A program made the translations under genes and the position numbers. The notes beneath the pieces were generated by a model. The model saw only the letters and a program-made list of their open reading frames with translations. It was not told the origin of the DNA and made no database searches. Below, piece after piece: positions 21,101 through 31,412 of a stretch of DNA of 64,000 nt. Position 1 is the stretch's first letter, and each line of letters opens with the position of its first letter. Origin of the DNA: Carya illinoinensis (Eukaryota > Streptophyta > Magnoliopsida > Fagales > Juglandaceae); assembly GCF_018687715.1 (NCBI RefSeq), contig NC_056762.1, forward strand, positions 22,509,364-22,573,363. The letters run 5' to 3'.

Positions 21101-22572
21101 CTCCCTAAACTGAGCACGGGCTCCTCCAGTCATTTTCTTTGCATGCCACTGGTTATGTACATCCATCTTGATGACATTCAATCCAATATAAGAAAGCTCA
21201 TACACAACATCAATTGAAAAGACAGATTCAAAGACAAATACAACAAAAATATAACAAAAGGAAAGCAATTTAAGCAAAGCTAACGTGAAACTAGATACAT
21301 ACAGATGAGTTCATTGGTAACCTTTTTGTATTGGCCAACTTTTCTTTACCAGCTATAGTTCCCTCATCATCATCCTCAAGTTTGACCTGATAGCAAAACA
21401 ATACAAGCAAATTTCATATATAATATCAATTGAGATTAATAATCCGCTATTGGGGATGAGTAAACCAATGTAGAACAAAAGCCATAAAGAAATTAAGTAA
21501 AATTGTAGGAAAACTAGATACATACGGCTGAGTTTGTCACAATCTCTCTAGCATTGAGAGAACTTTCACCATCATTATTTTCATATTTCAATCTTTTACC
21601 GCATTTGGCCAAAATATCTGCAGCAATGTTCTCTAGTTGCCGACGATTTGTGTGTAACTGATAAATCTCAGGGTTTACTGCAGAACCCCAAGCTGCCTCA
21701 TTAGAAACACAATTTGTGGGATATGATGTCTCCATCATTACCTCGTTCATAATATTGGATTCATTGTGTGGAACTTCCAGACTTTTTTTTCCCTCCATCC
21801 TCGTGACATTCAACCAATGTTTCTTCACTCTGGAGTTTGTTGTGTCTATCCTGTCTTCATTTCTAGGTGTTGCCGAATTCCTCCTATCTTCTCCTCTTAG
21901 TGCTGATGAGTTTCTCCTGCCTTCTTTACCTGGAGTTGCTAAGATTTTCTCATCTTCTTCTCTTGGAATTGTGGCGTTCCTGCTATATCTTCCTCCAGTA
22001 GTTGTTGAGGTACTCCCATCTTCTCCTGGAGTTGCTGAATTCGCTATATCTTCTCCCGCTGAAGTAGCAGAGTGACTCTTTTCTTCGTCTCCAGGAGTTG
22101 CACACTTGTTCCCACTCCCACCAGATGGCTTGTCCTCCCCTTCGTACTTTATACAAAGTGGCATCACGTCCTCTCCATAGATTTCCAGCAAATAGGACTT
22201 CCCATCTTCCCTCAAATTTTCCATGAACATACCGTACTGAGGATCCATATCTCCATCTTCTTCTTCTCCTTCTTTTCCTACTTCTTCTTCCTCCAAAGAC
22301 TGGAAGTGCTCTTTACAGTATTTCTCTAAGGTGTACATAAATTTCTTGTAATCCTCATCCATTGGTGGATCTTCTTCATCATCATCATCCAAGGCCGTTC
22401 TGTGTTTCTTTGAAGCAGGAAAAGAAGTGGGCTCAAAATTTCCATCATCAAAGAGTGATCTTTTCGATGGCCTATGTGACCTCATGTCAAAAATGCAGTC
22501 TGAATCTTCAGAAATAGATGTCTCCTCTGAATCTGAAACAAAGGTTTTCTCTATAGCCACAGAGGCTGCCAT
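18177..22572 (-). CDS. Five-exon gene for a 508-residue acidic plant protein of unknown function
   Basis: CDS joins (minus) 22572-21526, 21386-21303, 21166-20938, 18792-18710 and 18260-18177. All introns are GT..AG and phases fit exactly (1047+84+229+83+84 nt; 508 aa plus stop). An acceptor (AAACAG) lies one base before the ATG, so a leader intron is likely. Residues 1-150 are acidic with a basic patch (RSHRPSKRS, KKHR) suggesting nuclear entry; 157-246 hold degenerate ATPGED repeats. The C-terminal half has FRERLLEILSIPYNQREY, LWHEITDRKPMKRHRDLR, GKSYLDYYSDLAKKI and LLRGFFFWLTNLSHEGAF. I recall this C-terminal signature from uncharacterised plant proteins (close to PYDQKEY, KSYLDHYPDLA, FFFWLQNLTHEG); no function is known to me. 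No defect seen. Confidence 0.85.
18793..20937 (-). other. 2.1-kb third intron with A-rich and T-rich arms
   Basis: The intron begins GTAGGT at 20937 and ends TTGCAG at 18793. At 19370-19500 it is almost purely A-rich on the plus strand and at 19740-19960 T-rich, around a GC-richer core (19510-19735). This is a possible fold-back or decayed element. No coding remnant was recognised. Confidence 0.5.
21835..22104 (-). repeat. Degenerate ATPGED coding repeats
   Basis: Residues 157-246 of the 508-aa protein contain CATPGDEEKSHSATSAGED, NSATPGED, RNATIPREED, LATPGKEGRRNS, SALRGEDRRNS and ATPRNED, an imperfect unit of about 10-14 residues repeated some seven times. Such low-complexity Thr/Pro/acidic repeats are often disordered. 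Confidence 0.75.
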
Positions 22573-22826
22573 TCTGTTTTCAGAAACAGCAATATATGAA
22601 TAAGCTTCAAAAATGAAAATGAAGTCATAGTTAGGTACAAAATTATCAACATGAAATATCTCATCACAAGAGGCATGGCATGTCCCAGTAGGGGAAAGAA
22701 GAAGGCATGTGTGTAAAGTTCCATTCACCTCAAGAGCACAAAATAAAACAAACTCAAGACAATGGATTAACAAGCAGCCAAAATGATAAAGAACGCCAAT
22801 CATAAGGTCGAATAATATTAATATAA

Positions 22827-22935
22827 TGTAACACCCCTTCCCGTAGGTCAGGAATGTCACGTACATTCGTAGTGTAATGCCCTGGTAAAGAGATTCAATC
22901 TCATAAAATACCTCATCTATTGGATCATAAAACTT
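22827..22935 (+). repeat. Possible LTR fragment in the 5' leader region
   Basis: TGTAACACCCCTTCCCGTAG at 22827 resembles the TGTAAYRCCCC starts of some plant LTRs, as does TGTAATGCCC at 42010. Only about 100 bp is seen and there is no partner end. It lies in the presumed leader intron of the 508-aa gene. Confidence 0.3.
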
Positions 22936-23173
22936 ATCTAGCATAACAGTCCTTCATAACATAAAAGCTGAACATGAAAGAAATGACATTAGCTAGTTCT
23001 ATGTGATACCAACATTGCTTAAATGTCTAAATCATACACTTCTCTGGGAATTTATTCTACCCCTGGCACTCCTGTTCTGTATCCACAAAATCATCCTTTG
23101 GGACATTAAAACATAAAAATAGAGAAACAAACAAATGCATCGAAGACTTAGTAATGCAAGAAAAGGGCTATTC

Positions 23174-23399
23174 CAACTACAAGAAGTCGCAACGAAAAAC
23201 CCTCTATTCGCCGTTAATGTATATTTCAGTCATTTTTTCAATCGCCGGAACGTTGTCGCTGTTGTTGAGCCAACAAAACAAATTTCGGCGATAATGTGTT
23301 GCCGGAAAATGAACATAGAGTTGGGGTTGAGCGAACCACATGGGGGCCAAATGTGAGGATTGCACAAAGATAAAAAATGAACCGTTATTTCTACATTGC

Positions 23400-23439
<40 letters not shown>

Positions 23440-23798
23440 CGGCAGCTAGGCGAACGGCGACGGTGCGGCAGCGGTCCTAGCGTGGGAAGGGGCGGCACCG
23501 GTCCGAGTGCGGGTCTTGTGAGATATAGACGAATGAAGACAAAAGACTGAGTACCGTCATTTGTTTTTTTTTTTTTTTTAAATATATATAGCGACAATGT
23601 AGTGCCACCGTAAAAGGCTCAAACTCGCTACAATAACATATTTTGTCTAAACTATTTTGCGGCGACAATATTCTCGCCACAAAATTTTAGATTTCATTGT
23701 TGGAAGCGAAATCTAAAAACCGTAACTATTTGCTTTTGCGTCTAAATTTCAGTAGCCGGAAAATATTTTAACCGCAACAGCACCTGTCCCTTGTAGTG
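23174..23798. mobile_element. CACTA-like non-autonomous element
   Basis: The right end reads TTGTAGTG (23791-23798), the reverse complement of CACTACAA. The left end has CAACTACAAGAAGTCGCAAC near 23174. Inside are repeated Gc-rich words such as GCGACAATGTAGTGCC, GCGGCGACAATATTCTCGCC and CGCCGGAAC, like the subterminal repeats of CACTA elements. It also carries a GA tract at 23400-23437 and a T run near 23564. The left boundary and the 3-bp target duplication are not clear. Confidence 0.45.
23400..23437. repeat. (GA)n microsatellite
   Basis: About 19 GA units in the CACTA-like segment. Confidence 0.95.
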
Positions 23799-23929
23799 TC
23801 GATCGTACACCATACTATAAATTTAGCTTAGCTTAACATTAAATTTAATTTTGAAAACTTATACATTGTCACAATATATGCATAACAAATAGATCATTCA
23901 TTAGCAACATAAGCAAAATTAGAGGTGAG

Positions 23930-24080
23930 TTCAGTCTAGTCGGATCGGTCCGCAGGTGGTTTTGTAGATTGGATCAAAACTATTCAATTCAGGATTTTTT
24001 CACACTGGATTGGACCAAACAGCCATAAAGACCAATCCAGTCTGATCTATTCGGTCCAACTCTATTCCAAATGGGTCAAT
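23930..24080. repeat. MITE-like segment related to 13689-14534
   Basis: GTTCAGTCTAGTCGGATCGG with repeated TTGGATC/GGACCAA words resembles the left end of the insertion at 13689 (AATCAGTCTGGTTTGATCCG). Such 'CGGTCCGGTTTGATC' segments are common in plant intergenic DNA. Boundaries unknown. Confidence 0.35.
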
Positions 24081-25309
24081 ATATCAATCCTTATATCCCA
24101 TATTTTTCAGCCTAATAGTAAAAATTTACTAACAATTTATCCAATATTAAGCCAAAAATACCAGAAAAGAATTTGAAAGAAAAATAAAAATAATCATCAA
24201 GAAAAATTTGTCTATATACAATAAATTTAAATAAAATATTTTGCTACAAAAAAATAAAAATTTTCTATATCTATCCAAAAAATTTAAATAAGATTATCAA
24301 TTATAGTATTTATCATTTAGCAAACTAACAACTTAGTTGCAACTTGTACCTAGAAACTCTTTAAAAGATATTTCATCCTATGCACTTCATGTAAGTAACA
24401 TACATCAAATCTGCCTTCTAAAAAAAAAAAAAAAAATTGTTCTCAAGCATAGATAATGAAAATTGAAAATTATACAAGTCTTAAAATTGAAAAATAAAAG
24501 GTCTAAAAAAATAACAATAGAAGATTAGAAGTCATATTTAGTAATTTACATCAAAAGCTCAAAAAAAACATAGCTCTTAAATATAAAATTCAAATACATT
24601 ATAACAATGACATAAAACATTTACATCAATACAAATTATACAATTATCCTCCTGCCCTGGCATCTCCAAACCAACTCCTCATGTGAAGCACAAGGTAAAG
24701 CAGCAGTACTGACTCAACAGAAAAAAATAATAATAAAAAAAGAAAAAGTAAAAATAAAAACTGATTGATCTACTGCAGATTGAAGGAGACTCCAAATAAT
24801 GCACCCAAAAAAAAGGGTAAGTGCACCAGGTGAAGACTGAAGAGAACAAATAGAGTTGAGAGGCTGGATATTATCCCAAACTTACACGTAAAATGGGAGG
24901 AAGTTTTCGACCTCTCATAGTTATGCTTTTGTAATCTATGTTCTTCAATATAAGTATCTTATTTAGCTAAAAAAAAAAAAAAAGGCTACACAAAAGAAAA
25001 CGTATGGTTGTAGATTCCTCAATTCACCACTATCAACTACGTACATGATCTATATTACCCTTGATGGAAAATCCAACTACGACTTGCTTTTTCTAAATGT
25101 AGCATTTTTTGATGATTAATTGTAAACAAAAATTAAGAATTAGATCAATTCCAGACTCTTAAATTCTAAATATTTTTATATGTATTAATAACTTTTATCT
25201 TAATTCATGATGTAGCTTAACAAGAGCAATATTAAAAATTATATAAGCTATAGACGCTGATCATCTATACTGCATTTAGATGACATAGGAAGATTTTTAT
25301 TTTTACGTT
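24081..25309. other. AT-rich intergenic DNA
   Basis: No gene or transposon protein recognised. A-runs occur near 24420-24437 and 24970-24984. Confidence 0.45.
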
Positions 25310-26285
25310 TTTTTTTGGAATGGAAATACTCTTTTGCCATTCCATTATAAAAATGATGATATACATGGAGGAGCTTCCTCTAATGTTACAATTAAATCCG
25401 GACTAGTAAGAACATCTTTTGCTAATAAGTGGGCTATAATATTGTCATTTCTCCTAACATGAGAAACTTCTCACTTTGTAAAATATGAAAGACATGACCT
25501 TGCTTCACTCATGTACATGCTAGAACTACACCATACTTCTTTTCCTTCTTGTAAGGCCTTTGTGACTTGTAAATAATTCCCCTCAATGACGACTTGTTGC
25601 AAACCAAGTTCTAGGCCAAATTTAGCTACTTGTAAGGCTCCATACGATTCTGCTAAGAGAGGATTAGGAAATGATTGTTTCCTTAGCCTCATACTGGCAA
25701 TAAACTGATCGTCATTGTCCCTTATTGCCTCTCATATTCCAATCATTCCTCTAGCCTTATCTACTGCACCATCACAATTGATCTTGAGCCAGTTTGATGA
25801 AGGGGACTTCCATACTTTAGTTGAGGAGCACCTTTATGGTTTTTAGCTGTTAAGATCAATGTTCTTCTCTGTCATCATGTCTAATAAGGTTCTGGTTTCC
25901 CTTATAATAAAATTAGGCTTAGTGAATTCCTTGTTGAAGATGTATGAATTCCTTCTCCACTAGAGTTTCCTTGCCACCACCACAAATTCCTGCATTTCTT
26001 CTTCATTCAGCACCTTGGTTAAAGAATCAAAAAACAGCAGCATGGATAGTTGATTAGTAGAGCTTTTCTGGAGCCTTTTAGAGTATTGACTCCACACATC
26101 CATAGCTGCTGCACAACTCCACAAAGCATAGAGAACATCTTCCTCTTCCCTACAACAGATGGGGCATAGTGGATCATTAACCACTCACAGCTTAAACAAT
26201 TTAGTTTGAGTTGGGAGGGCCTCATGGCAGGCTCTCCATAGAAACATTTTGTCAGCAGGGGTTACTCTAAGGTTCTGCTTGGCCA
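25310..26285 (-). mobile_element. 5'-truncated L1-type LINE (zinc-binding and RNase H end)
   Basis: From the right, the minus strand reads ADKMFLWRACHEALPTQTK, a stop, VVNDPLCPICCREEEDVLYA and LWSCAAAMDVWSQ (the zf-RVT zinc-binding region). It then gives WLKINCDGAVDKARGM, FPNPLLAESYGALQVAKFGL and VVIEGNYLQVTKALQEGKEV (RNase H). A run of A at the 3' side (25308-25318, T on the plus strand) fits a LINE tail. The RNase H catalytic residues read D (NCDGA), E (AESYG) and N where IEGDS is expected, so the third acidic residue is lost. In-frame stops at several points mark it as a pseudogene. Confidence 0.85.
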
Positions 26286-27315
26286 CTGAGATAATATAAG
26301 AATTTTGAAAATTTTATGAATAGTGTTAAGCTGATATCAGTAAAAAATTTTGAGTTGAGTGTAAAATTTCGTGTGGGTCCCATATAGATATGTTTGGAAA
26401 TAAAGTTGAGATGAAAATTTTAAACATCTTGAAAATGGGAAAGTTGTGGATCCCACGATTATTATACCCAAAATATCAAATATGTACACAGTGCGACAGT
26501 ACTCATCCACGTGATCACTCTGGTCTAGGATCTTCAAGCAGAACCTGAGAAAGAGTGCTACAGTCCCACTCTGCTCCAACAACAATCTTGGTCCCGACGG
26601 AGCTGGAAAATATTTTGTGAAAATCTCCTCCTCGCCCCGACCAACTCACTGCTCCGATCCCCCTCACCAACGACCTGCTCCGGACCCCTGCCCAACAAGC
26701 TGCATTCGAAACAGCCTGAAAAATCCACTGGGGCAAGGTTATAGTTCCTTTAACATAATGTCCTAGATTTGATATTTTCTTTTTTTATCTTTTTCACTTT
26801 CGTCCCTTTGGGTTTGATAAATATATCTCTACCACTGCTATTTGGTCCACCCATTCGACATAATTCTTTCACACCTTTTCTGGGACAAATTGATTCTTTT
26901 GACTGGCCAGGTGGCTGAGATATGTAATTAAAAAGCAAAATAGGCCATAATTGGCTAAACAGGGTCCTCCGTTTAAATCAATTGTGAAAGCCTTGGCATT
27001 TTGCTTTTTGTAGTAGCGCTCTATGTGAGTTGTTTCCCCTGATGAATATGCACTGCTTGCCTGATTTAAGATTGTCCATTTTTTGTAGACTTGAATATCA
27101 TTATAGTCTATATGATTCAAATTTCCAAATCTTGTTTACGAAACCGACATATTCAGAAGTCCAACAACACTCTGGGCGGATACTTATTTCAAATTTTGTA
27201 TAAGATAAAATAGGTTTGCAGCAACCTCAGTAACTATATGCCAAGTTTTTGTTATTTTGCTTCCTACATGGTTCCTTGTGTTTGAATTTGTATTTGGTTT
27301 TTTAGAACTACAGTC
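26286..27315. other. Intergenic DNA upstream of the GRF zinc-finger gene
   Basis: The first 190 bp (26290-26480) contain GAGTTGAGTG and GTTGAGATGAAAATTTT words resembling the window's 'gagatga' MITE family. The remainder shows no recognisable gene; 27120-27315 presumably holds the leader and promoter of the gene starting at 27316. Confidence 0.4.
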
Positions 27316-27819
27316 ATGCCATCGTCTCAATCATCATCTTTGCTTAATGACTTTGTACTTGAATCACCAACATGTTGGTGTGGTTTGAAAACATACCAAA
27401 AGACGTCCCACACAAGGAAAAACCCTGGAAGGAGATTTTTTGCTTGCCCAAACTATAATACGGTAAAGCAAATTCCAGTTTCTAAAGTTTTTTCGATATG
27501 ATTTGCTTCTTGTGGGTGGCTTTTTATCATTTTAATTGGGAGTTCGTAGTAGGTGCAGGGAAATGCGAAGTGTGAATTCTTCATTTGGATGGATATACTT
27601 CATTTATTAAAGGAGAATTTCCGTGCAAGAGCGAATAAGGCGCCGAAGACGTGGGATGATGTATTGCATCATGAGTATAATGTTCAGAAAATGGAAGAAA
27701 AAGTAAGACAGAGAGTGAAGAATCTCAAAACTCAAGAGCGAAAATTGTTATGTTTGTACTGGGTATTGACATTTGTAATAGTTTTGTTTAGTTTGGATAA
27801 AGTTCATTGTCAAATTTAG
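27316..27819 (+). CDS. Small GRF-type zinc-finger protein with C-terminal membrane segment
   Basis: Two exons, 27316-27462 and 27559-27819, join in phase 0 (donor GTAAAG, acceptor GTGCAG) to give 135 residues. The GRF finger spans the splice site: Cys20, Cys22, Cys44 and Cys54 in the pattern CWCG..NPGRRFFACPNYN..CEFFIWMD, matching the CxCG-NPxRRFxxC-CxFFxWxD consensus of plant GRF proteins. The family is thought to bind nucleic acid. After a helical charged stretch (VQKMEEKVRQRVKNLKTQER) the tail holds about 17 hydrophobic residues (112-128, LLCLYWVLTFVIVLFSL). It resembles the small At4g04775-type proteins, which I recall only from memory. These proteins often derive from or travel with transposons, so expression is uncertain. 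Confidence 0.8.
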
Positions 27820-28032
27820 GTGTAGTGATTAGGTTGTGCATATTAACTATATGGAAATTTCTCCTTTTTGAATAGAATGTAGAATTTTCACTGGCAAGGG
27901 ATTAGACTATGGATAAAAGGATCTTATTTGTCCAATATTATGAGCTGAGCAGGTCGCCAGTATAATAGGATTTGAACTACTGCCTACAAATTATATCGCC
28001 AATAGTAATGTTATTTACTTTTTTATCTCATA
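27820..28032. other. 3' flank of the GRF gene
   Basis: About 200 bp of AT-rich DNA between the GRF gene and the next element. No gene seen; a poly(A) signal could not be fixed. Confidence 0.35.
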
Positions 28033-28440
28033 TTATTTTTTGTTGAGGGCAAAATGAGTTTTTTGGCATATTCTTGTGAAAACCTGTGTAAATTTGTGTT
28101 GTAACAAGTGTTGAAGCATTTGGGTTGAAGTATGCCTTCTTTGGTCAATAGCCAGAAGTAGCCACTCGACCCTCACTCAACTTGTCACTCGAGCGAGTTC
28201 AGGTAGAGTTGACTGCTCGACACTCGCTCGACACTTAGCTCGAGCGAGTGTCAGGCAGATTGTCACGCTCGATCTTGCTCGACATTTAGCTCAAGCGAGA
28301 TCGGGCAGATTGGAACGCTCGAGATCACTCAACACGTAGCTCAAGCAATATCAAGACATATGTGTCTATCGATATTCGCTCGAGCGAGGATCGTTATAAA
28401 AGGTAAACTGTGCGCCGCTCGAGCTCATTTTGCACAGTTT
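28033..28440 (+). repeat. Left terminal repeat with CTCGAG array and TATA box
   Basis: An array at 28170-28392 has repeated units like GCTCGACACTCGCTCGACAC, TTAGCTCGAGCGAGTGTCAG and GCAGATTG (roughly 54-bp period). TATAAAAG follows at 28395-28402. This is a promoter-like layout for rightward transcription. The start at 28033 (TG) and the right end are inferred. Confidence 0.55.
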
Positions 28441-28999
28441 CTCCTTTTTGCTCTTTTGAACCATTTCTTTTGCCCTTGGTGTGATTTCTTCCATTCTTCT
28501 TCAAAAAAAACCTTCTAAAAATCACAATAAGTATCATCTCCTCTCTTAATCTTCGAAATGGTGAATTTTTTTGGGGTTTTCTTTGGTGTTTTTGTTGTGG
28601 GTTTCAGTTTGCTCTTTTTGGAGTGAAATGCTTGAAAACCCTCCGTCATTTTGGTATGTTGAACCACTTTTGGAGTGTTTGTTGTCTATTGTTTGTATTT
28701 AGGAGGCTCTTGAAACTCCCAAATGGTTATGCCCGAGTTTCTCACTTTGATGCACTCCAAGTGTTTGGTGAAATGCCTCAATGAAGTTTGGCTTCTCATT
28801 TTCATCATGCATTGGCATAGCATTATTCGCATACTCAGATCATGTCTATCATAGTGTTATGTTGGATTGTATAGAAGTATTTGGGTCTTAAAAGCATTTG
28901 TAAAGCTATGGTATTAGCTTGGCATGCACATGGGTCTTTTTGGACTAGGCATGGACCATTTTGTGTGTAACATGACCTAAATATATTGCCCATATCAAA

Positions 29000-30060
29000 A
29001 TCCGCCATACTAGTTAATTTTTTTTTAACAAAAAAATTTTTCTTTTTTTTTTAACTTTTTTTATAATTGTAAGAGATCTCATGCTAATTGGTGTATTTAA
29101 TTTGTAAGTAGAGTACTCAATGTTGAAAGCAGAGAATTATGTTCATGTTAAGCCAAGTCATCCACTTCCTTGTCAACGACACTATTTTTCGCACAACTCA
29201 TGCCTATTTTGTTTTGTAACCAATGGATTCACAAAATTATTGAACTGTGGAGGATGTTAAAGAGCCTATAAATTATAGTACAAGTAACAAGATCAAAATT
29301 ACTCGAATGTGGTATATAAAGTCTTTTTACTGTCTCTCTCACCTCAAGCAAAATTTGTGACAACCCAATAGAATAGAGTGGTGCCTAATCTTGAAGATTT
29401 ATTTAAGTGCTAACAATTTATATTGCCACCATTTTAAAGGTTCTATTTGCTGAATGATGATTTAGCATATGCAACTACTTACCTTAGTTACATAAAAGAT
29501 TTTTCATCAAAACAATTAATAAAAATGTATGCACAGCATGGCTGGCCCAACTCAAGTCAGTTGCTCCCACAACAAAACTGGAATTTGCAGGATTATTATG
29601 ACGTGTTACATGAGGAGCATTTGTCTAATCCTTGCCACTCAAATAATGAGTTTGCCTCTCAAATCATGAAACCTATTAATGTTGGATGTTTCAGATAAGA
29701 TTAGACATGGATCTCGAAATGGATCTCAAATCATGAAACCTTTGGTACTCACTTTTAGAAATGGATCTTGAAAAACATGCATTTTGCTTTGGCATGCACC
29801 ATGTCTAGTCCGGTTGGTTGGCATTGTTGTGCTAGCATGGCTGGCATGGTTAGTTTAGCATGTTCACCACATGCTTCATGAAATGCTTGTATACCCATCA
29901 AGCATTTCATCAAGCCGTTAGTTGGCATGATTGGCATGAAGGTCAATCATTTGGATTTTATCATGATCATGCATTTGACATATGTCACATGCATTCATCA
30001 GGTTTTCACATTACCTTTGGCCTTGTTTAACATCACTAACTCTGTCTACAGCCAAAAGCC
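29000..30060. other. Internal non-coding part of the element
   Basis: No family motif was found. 29740-29980 is rich in GGCATG/CATGCC words (TTGGCATGATTGGCATGAAG near 29921). A short open stretch at 29447-29698 has no recognisable features. Confidence 0.4.
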
Positions 30061-31170
30061 ATGTTTCGACGTATTCGTCCTTGCCACAACCCCCCTGCAC
30101 CCGCTCAAGCCCATTTCCATAATGTTAGGGCACAAGAGTTGTATACTCAGAACTGCTCTCATCGTACGCCTATAGCCGAGCGTGATGTCTCTCTAGGTGA
30201 GCTCACTGAGACCATCATTCCTTGCATCTTTGAGTCTCACTAGTGGTTGGCCTTGACCACTGGTCATCCCACTCCTTCTGTGGAGATGGTTCGGGAGTTT
30301 TACTCCAACATTCATGCCATCTCTGATGATGGCTCTTTTAAGGTTAGTCTCCGGAACATTTTCTTCCAGGTGACTCCGAGCATGATAGCGGACCTGCTAA
30401 ATGCCCCTTGTGTGTCCCACCCGGTGTATCCCTATACACGGATATCTCCTCCCAGTCCACAAGTCATTACTTCCTGTCTATGTGGCCAGTCTAGTAATTA
30501 GGAAGGGAAGTCCCCTCTCAATACTGTACGTTTTACACCTGACTATCTCATTCGTAGTAGGATTGTTCTTACTAATCTATATCCCACTGGTCATCAGAGT
30601 GATGTGGGTCTTGACCGCGCCACTCTTCTATATGCTTTGATGAATAGTGTCTCCATTGATCTAGGGAATCTTCTATGTCAGGTCATTCTTGAGGCCTTTC
30701 AGTCCTCCAAAAAATGGACTGGTTTGCCATTTCCTTGTCTAATCACTCGTTTAGCTCTTTCCCAGTCAGTTGCTTTTCTGCCACAGGAGCCTGGAATTGC
30801 AATAAAGGGTCCAATTAGTCGGTTAACCGTACAACTTAATCGTGCTCACACCACCCCGCACCATCTCCTTGTTGAGCATCCTCTCGCTCCCTCCTCTCAG
30901 TCTTCGAGCTCTCGGTCATCCAGCTCTCATCCGTCTAACTCGGCACCATCCACTTCGGCACCCGGTTCGACAGAGCCCAGCCTTCAGCAGGTTCTTGAGT
31001 ACCTAGCCCACCTTGATGCCCGGTTCAATACCCTCGATGCTACAGTTCATAACCTAGATGTTAAAGTTGATAACCTGCAGCAGTTTGTGACCCAACGCTT
31101 CAACGACATCGAAGAGCAACTTAATGAGGATGATGAGGATGGTGGCAATCCCGCAGATGGTGATGATTGA
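30061..31170 (+). pseudogene. Plant transposon protein (MVREFY family), two in-frame stops
   Basis: One frame of 370 codons runs from an ATG at 30061 to a TGA at 31168-31170. It is broken only by TAG at 30241-30243 and 30499-30501, with no frameshift. The domain begins near TPSVEMVREFYSNIHAISDD and continues SLRNIFFQVTPSMIADLLNA, VRFTPDYLIRSRIVLTNLYP and DVGLDRATLLYALMNSVSID. Then come a Ser/Pro-rich linker (SSQSSSSRSSSSHPSNSAPS), a coiled coil (LDARFNTLDATVHNLDVKVD) and an acidic tail (NEDDEDGG). I recall it as the 'putative plant transposon protein domain' (IPR046796), of unknown activity. A related but more decayed copy is at 2845-4045. Confidence 0.75.
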
Positions 31171-31412
31171 AACCCTTTCAACAAAGATGTGACATAAATT
31201 AGGGAGTGTAGTACAGTACTCGAATGCAGAGAGCTTAGTTGTTAATAACACATTTTGTATTTTGGGAACAGCAGTTTATGATGGCTCTTTTGGATTTTTT
31301 TTCATCTCATTTTGTCGGATGTTCTTGAACTCAATTTCTGATTATACACATGTGCAGAAATTTTTCATTTCTAAAACCTGTACTTGTCATGTCTATTCAT
31401 AAATTATGGTTT

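Noticed and set aside
21716..22075. A 119-residue open frame on the plus strand
   Set aside because: It lies opposite the repeat-rich first exon of the 508-aa gene and is a consequence of its codon pattern.
22573..22944. Upstream extension of the first exon of the 508-aa gene by 124 codons
   Set aside because: A splice acceptor (AAACAG) directly precedes the ATG at 22572, and the upstream part includes LTR-like sequence and shows no conserved coding character.
28170..28392. Regularly spaced palindromes resembling a CRISPR array
   Set aside because: The units are imperfect and variable, spacers are not unique sequences of constant length, and the setting is a plant transposon.
29447..29698. 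An 83-residue open frame on the plus strand
   Set aside because: No domain, start context or splice partner; lies in non-coding interior of an element.
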